From: Cyprinodon diabolis
Lineage: Eukaryota; Chordata; Actinopteri; Cyprinodontiformes; Cyprinodontidae
Direction: 5' to 3'
DNA length: 64,000 bases
Assembly: GCA_030533445.1 (NCBI GenBank)
Contig: CM060064.1
Span: forward strand, 46,685,787 to 46,749,786
The notes beneath the pieces were generated by a model. The model searched no databases. It saw nothing but the letters and a program-made list of their open reading frames with translations, and was not told the origin of the DNA. The translations under genes were made by a program, and so were the position numbers. The first letter of the stretch is position 1. Every line of letters starts with the position of its first letter. Below are positions 38,001 to 53,000 of this stretch, in pieces.

Positions 38001-41000
38001 TCTGATCCAATATTTCTGAAAGCAAATAACACGCTTTGAAAAGGAAATTAGAAAATGTATGTATATACAAAAATTCTACCAATATTTTTGGACTTTGCTA
38101 ATGTTCATATTCTATTGTATTTTTTTTTTTTTTATATTATTGTTTAAACAGTTTTAGAGCTGGAGACTGAGTTTTATTACACTTGGACTCAACTTTATTT
38201 ATCCTTTGGGATTACTCCTTCAGGGAAATTCTGGCTCTAGTAGCTTATATAGAGTATAAAGAGTTAAAGCAAGAAGCCATTAAAGATTACCAGCATTCTT
38301 TTCAAATCCTGTTTCATTGGTGGGTGGTCTGTGTGCCGACCAATAGACTGCCGCTAAAATCCACAAAGAGCAGAAGCGATTCTATTGGTCTGTGCGAGGA
38401 AAACCGAGCGATACGGTGAGGTTTGACAAGAATACTTCATAAAACGTCAAAATGTCTCCATCCAAAAATTTTTAAAAATAGGATCTGACAAAAAAGAAAA
38501 TCTGAGTAAATATTTGAAAGAAAAAAGAGATATTAAACCTGGAAAAAAGTTTGAACTTTATATAAGAATAGAATGAAAGAACAAATATTTGAAAAAAAAA
38601 AAAAAATTAATATGAAAAATTTTTATTTGAAACAAATAAAAATAACAGAATATAAATTCTGGATAAAAATAAAATCTCAAGAAATCTTTATAAAATGAAA
38701 TTAGGAAAGTAAAGAAAATGGAACAAAAACTGTAAGAAAATGTTAATCTGAATAAAAACATCCCAAAATTGTTTTTTTTTAAATGGAAATAAGTAAATTC
38801 CCTCTGGGATTATTAAAGTATGTCTGATTCTGATTTTTTTTTAAATAAAATCAGAGAAACAATAAAACCTCGAAAAAATAAACATTTGGAAAATAAAATC
38901 TGAAAAAAGTATACATCAAATTTGATGAAAATCGAAAATATAATCTGAAAAAAAAAGCAAACTTTAAAAATATACAATGAAGTTTTTCATGGACATTATA
39001 AATGACACTTAAAGCCTTCTTTTAATTGAGATTTTTTTCAAAGTAACACTTTTGAAACAAGATTTTCTTCAAAAGACTTTTTTTTTTTTCAACCTTGCCC
39101 TGCATAATATTGGAATGAATTTCTCCCCATAGCATGAATGAAGCAGAGTGAAGCTGAATGTAAAAGCTTTAAGAATATAAAGAGAGACTCACGGCAGCTC
39201 CTTCCTCTCCTGGGAAGCCGGCGTAACCCTTCTGTCCTCGAACGCCCTGTTTCAGGAGGACACTACAGAGTTAGAGACAGAAATGTCCAGCAGAGGACAC
39301 AGAGAACTTGACCTGTAGAGAACCTGCCTCCTCAGAAACGTTATCCTCCTCCTCAGACTGAGGAGGACTTTAAATATCAATACACGTAATATTTATTCAT
39401 CAGGAGCCAAAACAAACATCTCTTTTCTGATTCAGACTGAAAAAGATCTCAGAGGCGTTGAGCAACTGTCCCTTGCTGGGAATCTTAGTGGACGCCAGGC
39501 CTATCGGCTGACTCTTTGAGGCTCTGAATCATCGGGACAAACTTCCAGGCCAGAGCTTCACAGCGTCCCAGGAATGCATCAAGTCTGACCTGCTTCCCTT
39601 TGAAACATCAGCACCGACCAGAGCTGCAGGTTTCTGCTCTGATGTTTCTGACACTCATTATGTCTGTGAAGTTCAAACGCGTGCAGTCCGGTCACCTTTG
39701 ACCCCGGGGGGCCCCGAGAGCCTCGGATTCCTTCTGGTCCGGAACATTTGCACATGACGTTGCAGCACTCTCTATCCGACACCGCGTCCTGCAGAACAGA
39801 CAGAAAACAGCACAGAAGTCGACATTTGGATCAGAAGAACTGGTCCGATTTCAGGGTCCTGAAAATAAAAACAGATTTTTGCTGATGTTAGTCGTGTCAT
39901 TCAGATTAAAGCCTTCCTGCAGCACCTGGAGTCTTCATCTTATTGGTTAGTTTTTCCTAAATTCTACCAGAACATCTAACAGTTTTTTTCTGAGGAGAGA
40001 AACATTTTTGTTTCCTTTCAGTTACTTACAGATGTTTGGGCTTTTATCTAGTTAAAATGAAGCTTCTGTTTTTTTCTCTCCAACAAGCTGCAGGGCAGTT
40101 ACTGCTTACTAGCAAAAAAAACATCTGGACCAGCTAAAGATGTGCAGCATTTAAATAGACATCGCAGATGGAGTCACTAAAATCTTCACTAAGAACTATG
40201 ATAAAGCAGAACCTCTGCAGGCAGGTTTAAATCGTATCTGACAGATTTCACTTTGTTCACATTAATGACAGATCTTCCTCATGCTCAAAGGTTACCTGTG
40301 GAGTACCACAGGGATCAATGCTAGGACCAATTCTCTTTACTTTATACATGCTCCCAATTGGTAGAATTATTAGACAGCATGGGATTAATTTCCTCTGTTA
40401 TGCTGATGATACCCAGCTATATCTGTCTATAATCCAGATGAAGCTAACCCATTACATAGATTACAGGCATGTCTGAAGACATAAAAACCTGGATGACTCA
40501 TACTTTGGCATACTTCATACAAAATAGGTTATCCTAAGCTATTTTGTGTTTTTATGCTGCTATAGGCTTAGACTGCTGGAGGACATAGGGACCCTTTTTC
40601 ATCATTCTGCTTCATTCTATCTCTATTCTCCCACTCTGCAGAATCTGTTAGTTCAATCTCTAACGTTCTGCTCTCTCTGCTTTTTCTCATAGTAGCTTCA
40701 TCTGGTCTGTTCCTGTTTGGCTGTGACTCCATCCTGGAGAGAAATATCAGCTGTGCTTCTGCCATCAACACCTTTGTTTCTAGATGTTGGAGCTTGGCCT
40801 GTTTTCCAGTGTAGTCCTGTTTCTCTGACTGTGACTAACTGGATGTGCTCTCTTCATCCTCTGACATGGGAGCTGGCTCGGAGCTCGTCTGCCTGGCTGT
40901 GTGTTTCCTGGACGGGGCCGCCTGTGGAGCTGGTTGACAGTTGCCTTTTGTATCTATGCTTCTTTTTCTATGTCTGCTTCTGTCTCCTTGAACCCCAGTG

Positions 41001-44000
41001 GGCCTCAGCAGATGGCCGCTCACACTGAGCCTGGTTCTGCTGGAGGTTTCTTCCTGTTCAAAGGGAGTTTTTCCTCTCCACTGTCGCTACAAGCATGCTT
41101 AGTGTGAGGGATTGCCTTCAATTCAATGAGTCGATGCAATAAACTATTTTTTTCTTAGATAGAAAACTGAATCAGTTTGACTATATGATCTGGTGAAGTG
41201 TAAAGTGCCTTGAGATGACGTGTGTTCTGAATTGGCGCTATAGAAATTAACTGAACAGAACTGAACTGAATGCAGACAAAATAGAAATGATCGTCTTTGG
41301 ACCAGAATCTCTGAAAAAGAAGCTGATTAGTCAGTTTTTTTCGTCAGAGGGCTTCTGTCTGAGCTCGCTGCTGGACTCCTAGAACTCTGAACGCTCTGAG
41401 GATTCCTGGAACCTTGGATCAGTGAACTGTCCGGTTTTGAACTGTTTCTCTGACCTGGATCGGTGTGCCTGCTCACTGGGTTTGCTGCATTGGGGACGGA
41501 TCTTGTTTTGCAGTCCATCGGCTGGATCTTGCCTTCCTCAGAGAGGATAGACTGAACTGTTAAACCAGGGTGTCAGTGATTGGGAGGTGCCCCGCCCCCC
41601 TGCAGCCGCTGCGGTCCACTTATCCTCAGCAATCCATGTCCGTTCTGTTTTGTTTTGATATTTTCTGCAGTTAATCGTTCTAAACATTAAAATAATAATA
41701 AAAATTGAAATGAAATACCGTGTTTAGAACAGCTTGTGTGTGAAGTTAGAATGAGAAGCTGCTGATCACCGGGGCCCTAAGAGCGTTTCTGTGCTCCCTG
41801 TCGACTCCTCTGTTCCTGGAAAGAACTTGCTCCCCTTCACTTTGCAGAACTCCCACTGATATGTTTATGATTTGCAAACTCATATTAATCTGCCAGAGAA
41901 ACTAAACTTCAGCCTAAAAGCCAACAGCTCCAGCTGTTTATAAACCAAACTGTGGATAGACGGAGCAGCTGGGGGATCTGCAAACCAGCCCTGGTTATGC
42001 TGCTTTGTCAGAGGATCTTTGGTGAACAATCTTCATATTCCTGCAGCTAATGAGTCCCTGAAGATGTTCAGATCAGCAACGCAGCATTAAGACAGATCAG
42101 AAGAGGAAAACATGTCATCCAGCTGGAAAAACCGCTGTTGACTTGGAAAAATAATCCATATTTACATCATCTCCTGCCGATTTATTGCAGCAGCTGTTGG
42201 CTGAAAATGAGGGAAGGTTGATCAACTTCTAATGTTGCCAACAGGAAGATTATTCATTTATTGGTAATCGGTTTGTTTTCTTGAACAACAGCCTCTGATC
42301 TTCTCTTGGTTGGCCCTGTGAACTCCAGACTCCTCCGGCTGTAACATCATCAGGCCGTTTCCATCACATTAAGGTGAAACGGGGTATGAGAGAGGAGAGA
42401 GACATAATGCAAACGACCTCAGGCCGGATTTGAACCCCGGTCGGCCGTGTCGAGGACTAAGGCTTCCTTACATGGGTCTTGTGCAGCAACCCACCGCCAA
42501 ACACCAGAATTTTCCCATTGTGGGGCAATAAAGGGATTTTCTATTCTATTCTAAAACATCAAAATCTTACAATCTGCTTGAGGATGGTCCCCCCGACGTT
42601 CGGCATGCCAATGCTCAGAGGAAGTTGGTATCCGAACCCTCGACCAAACTCGACCATCTGCAGCTGCGGGGCGTTACGGACGCCTTCCAGAGCGACGACG
42701 AGCAGAGCGCTGATGTCTGCAAAACAAACAGATAAATGCCCGACCAATTTATGAAGAATTACCATGGCAACATCAGCATTAATCCACGTCCGTGTTTACT
42801 TGACTTCCGCAGCCTGTCAGATTCGTTCTCCAGTAACATCACGTCTTCATCAAGTCCGTCTGAGAAGATCACGAGCACCTGGAGGAAGATGGTCACAGTT
42901 TGAAGTTACACTACTCCTCCAAATGCAAGAGAGGAACTCCGATACCATCTGAGGTCAGTTAGATTAAAATAATCCAATCTGAAGAGAATAACGTGAACTC
43001 CTAAGAACAGCTTTCTTCTTCTTCTTCTTCTGATTGACTTACAAACATCTTCAATCTGCTGTGTTTCCTTCCTCCCAGGATGGAGCTCGTATTTACTTCA
43101 GTTTGAGGAAAACATGAGTGGGAACCAAGACTTTGTAAAAAGACATGAGTTGATCAAAACAGGAACCAAGCAGGTTTTTTTACTTTAGAACCAGTTGATC
43201 AGAAATTAAACCACATAAATATTCATAGTGGTGAAAAACTAGGTACACCATAAACTAAATGTTTAGTTTGTGCCCTAAATTCACCAACAGCAACATATTA
43301 ACGATGGAGTCTATTGGAGTTATTATGATTTCTGTTGTTTTATGATTTCTGTTGTTTTTTTTATCATTTTATTCATTTATATCTTTTATATTGCTTTAAA
43401 ATCATTTGTTTTTTATGTTGCTATGGTACTGTCATCAGTGGAAATAGTGTATGCAGGTCATAAGGCGGTCAAATGTTTTGCGAGAATGAAGCACAGAAGT
43501 TCCTGTTTTTCATTTTAGAAGCACAGAAAGGGAAGTTCATGACCCCCGACACCTTTTGTAAAAGCGTATACTGAAACCAGACATGTTCCCTATCTTAAAA
43601 GTTAATGCTATGTCTGAGAGATTGCATAATCGAAACTAACACCTGCTGTTGTAATGTGTTGACTGCTCAATAAATAAGCCTGCAAGCGTAGAGCAAGACG
43701 AAGATGCACAGAGAGATCCCAAAGCTCTGTGTATTTTCCCTTTGCAAAGCCCGGTCAGGAAAATCTTACACTGTCTTTGTTTATTTCTTCATAGGTTAAA
43801 TTTGGGGAAACTTAACAACCTTAACAGTGTCCAGATTAAAAAAATACTTAAATTGGATCTCAAGTTTCAAAATTTGAATTATTAATTTGGTATGTCAAAA
43901 AAAAGAGAAAACTTTGAATCAATCTGACTGGATGATCTGGTGAACTGGAAAGTGACCTGAGATGATATGATGTGAATTGGAGCTATAGAAATAAACTGAA

Positions 44001-47000
44001 TTGAACAGAAAAGTAAGAGGTATTTCCTGTCTGCCTTCAAAATAAGGGTCTGATATTAGCACGTTCCTTATTCTTAGCAAACGTTCAGTTGGACTGAAAA
44101 GTAAACGACCAGATGAAGCTTTGCCGTCCAGCGAAGCTGAGAGACATATGTTGATGTTTTATGAACAGAAGACTTTCACAGGTCCAAACACAGGTGGTCC
44201 ACCTCTAACCTGACTCCGCCAGATGGATTTGCTCCACATATCCATCCGGAAACCTTCCGTTGAAGTAATTTTGGGAAGGGGCGAAAATACTGGTTAGCTG
44301 ATTGGCCTATGTTGGTGATAGACGGGCCAAATAAACCAATCAGATCAACGAAGCATATGACGTACTAACAGAGCGACGACGAAGAGGAGCCAATTGATAG
44401 ATCAAACTCTTGCCGAAACCAGTCGGGAGAAGAGCAAAGACATCTTTTCCTCTGAGAAAAGCCTCCAGAGCAGTGTTTTGCTCTTCTTTCAGTGAAGAAA
44501 TACTCTGTAATTCCGATAAAACTTGCTCGATAGCTACGCTAACGCTAGTTTCATCGGCCGAAGCCGCCATGTTCTTTAGACTGAACTGTCGCGCTTCTCG
44601 TTACGTCACACCTCAACCCGCCTCAAAGCCAGCAGCCAGCGGTAAGCAGCTGCCTGCTGGGTTGATGTCTTAGATCATATGATCTGTTATTATACCTCCT
44701 TCCTGCAGACCTCTAACCTGACTCCGCCAGATGGATTTGCTGGATTTGCTCCACATATCCATCTGGAAACTTTCTGTTGAAGTAATTTTGGGAAGGGGCG
44801 AAAATACTGGTGGTGATAGACGGGCCAAATAAACCAATCAGATCAACGAAGCATATGATGTACTAACAGAGTGACGACGAAGAGGAGCCAATTGATAGAT
44901 CAAACTCTTGCCGAAACCAGTCGGGAGAAGAGCAAAAACATCTTTTCCTCTGAGAAAAGCCTCCAGAGCAGTGTTTTGCTCTTCTTTCAGTGAAGAAATA
45001 CTCTGTAATTCCGATAAAACTTGCTCGATAGCCACGCTAACGCTAGTTTCATCGGCTGAAGCCGCCATGTTCTTTAGACTGAACTGCTTCTCGTTGCGTC
45101 ACATCTCAACCCGCCTCAAAGCCAACGCTGATTGGACGTTCGTTTGGTGAACGGTTCAAAATTTTCTTTAACGGAGAGTCTCCAGACTGATCTGCGAGTG
45201 AAACCTTGAAAGCTCGCGAGATCAGGATGGTCTCACGAGGCTAGTCCACCTCACCTAGACCAGGGAATACTGATGGAGTGTCTCCAAGGTCTCTGACTCA
45301 CCTTCACACCTGCTCCTGACTGTTCCTTGAATTTCCTCTCAAAGGATCTCAGCAGAGCCGTGTTGAAATAGGTGGGCTCCGTCAGTCTGGTAGACATGAC
45401 CTTCTTCACCACATCCGGATTGTAGACTTCAAAGCTGAAGTCGTTCAAGGTGCTTCCATCTCTGCCCACCAGTCGGAAGCCTAAGTTTGTCTTGATGGCT
45501 TCGTTGGTACAGCACAGACGTGGCACCGAGGACAGGTACCGGGCGATCTCTGGCAGGTAGATCCTGAGCTGGTTTTGGCCGCTGACTAAAGTCTCACCAT
45601 TTCGTCGAGAGATATCAAACCCCACTGCGATGTCGATGGTGCAATCTGCCGGAAAATAAAGTTCATGGTCTATTTTAACCCTTTCTAGGACATTCAGTGA
45701 AATACTTAACAAATGAAAATTTCAAGCCAAAAGTGTAATTGGAATCCAGGGCAAGACCTTATCACCTTTGTAACATTCCAAAAATATGGATATTTTGAAG
45801 GCAAAAATTTATGTCAATGTAATAACAAGAAACGCGAACTTTCCCAAATATTTTAAGGAAAAATAACAAAAGTGCTTCTGTAAGAAATTCATGAAAAATA
45901 CTCAAAGTGAAAGAAACATTTTTTTTTTGGTCCAACATCAACTTAGAGGCATTAATTCTTGTTAGGTTTATGCTTTATATATCATGTGCATTGTTACTTT
46001 ATTAGCCAGATTAGACAGAGTAGATGGCCTTCCTTCACATTGTCGATGTCACTCTGTGTACGGAGGTCATCTAATCAAGACAGCCTTCGTGTCTTTAAAA
46101 ATACACAGGATATGGGCAGACCTTGGAGCCGGTCTGATAGAGGAGAGCTGTCTGTAACCCTGAGGCATAGAGGCAAGCTGCATACAGGTCAGGGCATGGA
46201 TGGCGTGTCAGTTTCTGATACGGACAGCTAAGCATCCACCTGATGCAACACATAGACTCATGAGCTATAAGAAGGAGAAGATGACCTTGTTCGGGGCTCA
46301 ATCTTTGCCGGACGCACGTGGACGTGATTTTTGAGCCCACAGCTGTGCAAACTCCAAGCATTTTTCTCTGTCCTGTAACGACCTGATCTGGAATAAACTC
46401 TGTTACTTTTTTACTCCTATTTTATAGGCCTTTTTACATGTTATTACCAAGGTTGAGTTAAGAGTTGTAAATAACTTGCTCCCAGGAAAAGAACCGTGAG
46501 GAAGCCCCTGAGGTGCAAGGGCTTTTTTAAAGGGGACATAACTTCCTCATTTAACATGCTGGTACTGGCACTTACAGTTTTTAGTTTATAAACCTAAATA
46601 TAATTGTTAACTAGGCTTATTAACTTTTTAACTTTACTTTTTAACTTCTCAATTAGCTTTTGACCTTTTTTTCTCAACTTGTTAACTTTTTTTCACCTTT
46701 ATTTACAGTAGGTAATCTATCATTCAAGGGTTCATCTAATTGGCCAAATGCCAAAATCAGATGGACAGCCATGTAGCACACTGCAAAAAATTTTGTTTGT
46801 CTTAAAACTAGAGCCATTTTGCAAATGGAAGGAGACAGTTTTCATCTAAAATAATAAAAAAACAAAACAAATCCATTGTCTTATTTTAAGTGCATATTAT
46901 CTAATTATCTTATTCTAAGAGAGGAAATACTCATTCCATTGGTAGACTCCCATTTACCTACTCAAATTAAAGGTAAATACACTTTCAGAAATGTTCACTT

Positions 47001-50000
47001 TTTTGTATATCATTTTTCCAGAGCAGCATCTTTGTTGAATGGCTGGATATAGATCTTGTGCTTCTAGAGCGGTTAATGTACAGACAGTCTTGAAGAAATA
47101 AAACAGAGATTAACTTTAAATTTGTGACTCACCAGACGGATCTGAGGAAGGTTTGGACTTGCAGATGGTGTCTACTACCTTCTGTTTGATTGCCTCCAAG
47201 CTGCCAAAGTTCTGCACAGTGAAGAGCTTCCTGGGATCACCGGTGATCTGCAGCAGCTGCAGGTCGTGGACGTCACCAACGCCTATGGCAAACATCTCGA
47301 TTCCTAAAGCTCTGAGACGATCGGCTGGATCCTCAACGTCATCTTCTGAATCTCCATCGGTGATTAGCACCAAGTTCTGTGAGATCCCTGAAGATCTACG
47401 GCTGCCGCGAGAAGCTTCAAAATATTCCCTGATGGAATCTAGAGCCAGTCCGATTTTGGTGCCTCCACCCAGCTGTCTTAGGTTCAGGATGTGGCTGGAG
47501 ACCTCCACCTCCTGGAAGAACGTGTTGAGGTAAAACTCGTGCTCGAATTCGCTGCTGAACTGGGCGAGTCCCACGCGAACCAAATCCTGGCTGACTTTAA
47601 AGCTGTTCACCAGTTCAACAGTGAAGTTCTTCATGATGGTGTAGTCTTTTGGGTCAATGCTGCCAGACTGATCAATCAGGAAGACCAGGTCGGCCTGCTG
47701 TTTCTCGCAAACTACGAGAAAAAAAACAACAGATGTTTTTTTAGGGAGAAAAGCTGCTGGAATGAAAAGGTTCAAAGATGCCTCCTCTGCACCGCAGCTA
47801 GAGAAGGTAAGGCAGATAGAAGGAGTGTAACAATGAAAAAATGCTGTCTCCTTTAGAGACAGCATGAAAAGTCAGCTGAGTACAAAACATACAGAGGAAA
47901 ACAAGAAGAAAAGGGACAAGAAGAGAGGGACAAAACCTAGAACAGATAATGGATGTCTATTCTATTAACATTGCTCTATCTGTAGAATGGGTCTGTTTTA
48001 TGTGTTGTCTTCTAGATTCAGAGGGCCCCCTGCCTGTCTTTAGCCTCGTGAGACCATCCTGATCTTGCGAGCTTTCAGGGTTTCACTCGCAGATCATTCT
48101 GGAGACTCTCAATTGAAGAAAATTTGGAGTCGTTCACCAAACGAACGTCCAATCAGCGTTGGCTTTGAGGCGGGTTGAGGTGTGACGCAACGAGAAGCGC
48201 GACAGTTCAGTCTAAAGAACATGGCGGCTTCAGCCGATGAAACTAGCGTTAGCGTGGCTATCGAGCAAGTTTTATCGGAATTACAGAGTATTTCTTCACT
48301 GAAAGAAGAGCAAAACACTGCTCTGGAGGCTTTTCTCAGAGGAAAAGATGTTTTTGCTCTTCTCCCGACTGGTTTCGGCAAGAGTTTGATCTATCAATTG
48401 GCTCCTCTTCGTCGTCGCTCTGTTAGTACGTCATATGCTTCGTTGATCTGATTGGTTTATTTGGCCCGTCTATCACCAACATAGGCCAATCAGCTAACCA
48501 GTATTTTCGCCCCTTCCCAAAATTACTTCTACAGAAGGTTCACAGATGGATATGCGGAGCAAATCCATCTGGCGGAGTCAGGTTAGCCTGTCTTTGCCTA
48601 GGGCCCCAAATTCCTAAATCCGCCCCCTGCCTCTGTGCTCTCTTACCTGGCTTGGTGGAGTTGCAGAGCTCCTTAGTGATGTTCGTGTAGAGAGTTTCCA
48701 GGGCGTCGAAGTTGTCCACATAGAAAACCTTTGATTTATCATGACCAGACATGATCTCCAGCTGGGTCACATTGGCTCCTTCCACTCCGATGCTGAACAC
48801 GTTAACCCCTTTATCCCTCAGGGCCTTAGACGGCTCAGCCAGATTGTAACGGTCAGTGGCATCTCCATCTGTGATCACCATGAGGATCTGAGGCACCTGC
48901 AGCTCCGCCCGCCCTCCGTGCTCAGAGCTGAAGAACTGTAAGGAATAGGTCAGAGCCCGTCCAGTGTAGGTGTCTCCATACGGGGACCGCAGAGCTGCTA
49001 TTGCTTGAATAACTTCTTGTCTGGTGCTGTACCGATTCAGAGTAAAGATGGAGTTGGGGTTGGTGGAGTAGAGGATGACGCCGAAGCGAGTCAGGGCTTT
49101 TCCAACTGTGGTTTGATTGACCATGGACTGCATGAACTTCTGCATGCTTCTAAACTTGGGCAGCGTTATGCTTGTGGAGCCGTCCACCAGGAATATGATG
49201 TCTGCCTGTTCGGTCTTCTTACACTCTAGAAGCAAAGATGAAAAACTGGTCAGATGAAAGGGAAAACAAGCTTTTAGCAAAAGGAATTACTCCCTTTGTT
49301 CAGTTTCACGTTCACATGCAGCACTGATCTGAATGTTAAAGAGAAATAAGCTCCAATATTACTGAAAGCATGCTTGAAAAAACGAAATTAACAAAAATAC
49401 ATTTGGTTTGGAGGTTTTAAGGGTAACTTAAAATGTTTATGCAAGTTTTCAACCAATATTTTGCGATGAACATGACACCGTACTCGCGTTCTTGTGAATT
49501 GAGAAACAGCCAACAATTCGCTCTCAAGATGAATCAAGATGATATGACTGAAAAAATTTGATTGACAGATGACCGATGATATATGATTGGCCGAATTTGG
49601 GTGTTGAGGCTGACGTAGAACTAACCGGCCTGCATAAGATAATGGGAAAATTTTAAATGGAATTTTTCAAAATTTTGGTACAATATCTTCTGATAAAGAA
49701 TACATTTATATACCTATGTTTAAGCCAGAAGGATTTGACATTTAAATATGATTTCTCTATGATTATAAATATGTAAGTAGGTACCTTTCCTAGCATAGTA
49801 TAAAAATTCAAACTGGAAAACAAATATTTTCCTTACCTCTCTCTGGATCACACAGCTCCAATGACAGCTGTCTCTCGAGATCCTTCAGGGCGTCAAAGTC
49901 CCTCTCAGCATAAATTCTGTTTGGAGATCCACTGATCTCCAGAAGCTGGGTGGTGTTGGCCTCCATCACTCCGATGGCATAAACTAGAACTCCTTTGGCC

Positions 50001-53000
50001 CTAAGTGCCTCTGCAGGCGCCTTAACTTCATCTTGGGCCTCACCATCGGTGATCACTACAAGCCTCTGCTGCAGTTCTGGGCGTCCTCCCTGGGCTGGAC
50101 TGAAATACTGAGACACCTCCGAGATTGCTTTACCTGTGAGCGTTCCTCCACCTTTCTGCCGCATGGCATCGACGGCCTCTAAAATGCCATTTTTGGTGAA
50201 GTATCTATTGAGGTTGAACTCTACCTCTTGGGTACTGCTGAACTGCATGACGCCGATACGAACCTGGTCCTGGCCTACAAAAGACTTGCTAATGACAGAT
50301 TTCATGAAGTCCTTCATTTTTTCGTAGTCTTCTGGGTAAATACTCCCAGAGCTGTCCACGAGGAACATCAGGTCACCTGGTACATCTTTACAAACTGTAG
50401 ACAGATATTCAGAGATATGGGAATGAGAAACATGAAGGTGTTAAAACATTAATCATGACCTCTAATGCAACGTTCTGACCGCAAGCAGGAGAGGCAGCAG
50501 AAGAAGCTGGTTTACATGTAAAGTCAATGGTTTAGCGCAAAAGGTCAACAGCTTCTAAGCATCTAAGGCGCGGGACACATTTCAGAAGCAGCAGCTGCTG
50601 GAGTTTGAAAAATGTAACTTTTTCCGCTGGGAGCGCCTCATCAACCAATCAGAGAAGCTGATCTTGGAGCTGGCAGGGAGTCAGACACAGCACTGCTGAT
50701 GCAGAGCGGTATGATCACTCCTCTGAAACAGTTTATTAACGCCTAAATTAACTTAAAATCTAGAAACATAACTGCAAAATATGTTTGCTTTTATTATCCT
50801 GGTGCAGTTTGGATTACGTACATGAAGAAAAATGCCTTACAGCCCCCGTAAACAGTAGCGGAAAACCACGAAGAGGCGACCAGGCCTGAGGTAGCTGCTT
50901 AGACTTAGACAGATTTATTTTGTCATTTTGTATACACGAATGTAAACAAAAAGAAATTTCATTTAAAAGCTGCTGCTGGGGATTCCTGGTGACAGTCACT
51001 GATCAAAGCAAATATAGCAAAGCCGCTCTCTGCCATTGAACACAGGAGCAGCAGAAGCATCAGATGCTTCTGGACACATTTTACTGGACATCTGACCTTG
51101 ATGTGGATAAACATATAAAACGAAGCAACAGAAGCTTTTTTCGCTGCTTCCAGCGGTTGCGAAAACAGTAAATTCAGTCAGCCATCTTAACGTGTTCGTG
51201 GACAAATCCTGTCGTTGAAGCAGAGCTACGAGCCAATTTACCAGAACTTCTAGCACTGCGCATGTGGAAACAAGGGAGTTCTTCAAGAGAGAGAGAGGAA
51301 GAAGAAGAAGGCGACTGGGCCTGAGGCAGCTGCGGTTTCCCAGTGACAGTGGTATGTTGGGGTCTGAGCGGCTCCCACAGAGACATAACACTGGAAGGCA
51401 GGATGGTAATCTGGATGAACTGACCATGTTTTCAGGTGGACTTTCTCACTTATGTGTTATGTGTTAAAACTACTTTTTACCCACTGATCACGGCAAATAT
51501 AACTGCCATTGTTACAGGCAAAGAAAGGATAGGATAGCTCCGGCCAACGCGCATCAGCAACATGCTTCAGCTGCATGTCAGAACTAAACTTGTAGAAACG
51601 TCAAAAATGAAGCAGCAAGCGCGTTTTTGCTGCCTCTGCTGCGTGTGGTCTGAACGTAGCATAAGAGCTTCCTGATTGGTCAACCTTTAAGCTGCCCATA
51701 AAAAGACCTAAACCCCTTCCAAGAAAAATTAGTGTGGAGATTTGCTCTTACCTTCGGTAGTACAAATGTCAGTGATTATATCGTCCTTGATTGGATTTAG
51801 AGCATCGAAGTCGTTGACGAAGAACGTCCTCTTAGGGTCATTGGAAATCTCTTCCAGCTCTTGCACGTCCGCGCTCTTGACTCCGATGGCGTAGACGGTA
51901 ACACCTTGCGCCCTCAGAGCTTCCGCAGGAGCCTTGACTTCATCTGAAGACTTACCATCAGTAATAACCACCAGGTAATCAGGAACTTTGTATCTGCGGG
52001 TCTTCATGGCGGTCTTAAACAGCTGACTCATGAACGTCAGGGCTTTTCCAGTCTCTGTACCGCCTCCCACCTGTTGGATCCTCTGTACCGCTTCCTCTAA
52101 TGTTTTCTTATCCGTGTAGGTTGTCAGATCAAATTCAAGAGTTGGTGAATCAGCATATTTTGCAACACCTAAACGGACGTACTGTGGCCCAATACGGAAA
52201 GTTTCTATAAACTCAAGGAGGAACTTCTTCATGTCAACAAAGTCAGCTGGATAAATACTCCCTGACTGGTCAATGAGGAAGAAGATGTCGGCTTCCTCTG
52301 TCTGAATGCAACCTGCACAGAAAACGCAGAAATTAGCCTGGTTCCAATCAGTTGATGAGAGCTGGAAGACTTGTAAATATTGCAGATTTTATAAAGTGGT
52401 TCTGCAGACCTTCTTTGATACTGGATCTCCTCGTACCGACTGAGACCGCCTGCCGGATGATGTTGTAGCAGAGGGTTTTCTGCAGGCTCTGCTCCAGGGA
52501 TTTCAGTTTGGTAAAGCTATCCACAATAAAAACATGTTTCTGTGGAGGGTAGGAAGCCATCAGCATCAGCTCTTCATAGTTGGCATTTTCAACTCCCACT
52601 GAATAAACCGTAACTCCAGCACGGCGAAGTTCAGTTGCTGCTTCGCTCACAGCGTCTTGGGAATCTCCATCAGTGATTACCACCGCCACCTGCTCCACAC
52701 CTTTATCCTTCCTGCTTCCTTTCTCTGTGACAAAGATGTTTTCTCGTGTGAAGTTCAAGGCGGCCCCTGTGTTTGTACCTCCCCCACGGTAGGGAAGAAT
52801 TTTGATAAAGTTTAGCAGTTCATCTTTTGTCTTGAATGAGTTGAGGTAGACCTGCGCCGTGGGCTTTTGATTGTACATCACGATGCCCACTCTGACTTTG
52901 CTTGGACTGACCTCCAGTCCGTTCATAATAGAGTACAGGAAGGAGCGCACCAGCTGGAAGTTTTGGACGTCGATGCTTGCCGACTCGTCAATGATAAACA

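Noticed and set aside
42410..42450. tRNA gene
   Set aside because: Only a B-box-like segment is present; acceptor and anticodon stems cannot be formed. It is a SINE/LINE-like remnant.
47153..47856. Plus-strand open frames opposite the vWA exons (also near 49005, 50136 and 52867)
   Set aside because: They are mirror frames of well-supported minus-strand vWA exons and show no family features.
48182..48451. Host helicase gene exon on the plus strand
   Set aside because: The same sequence occurs in five insertions with target duplications; it is part of a transposon.
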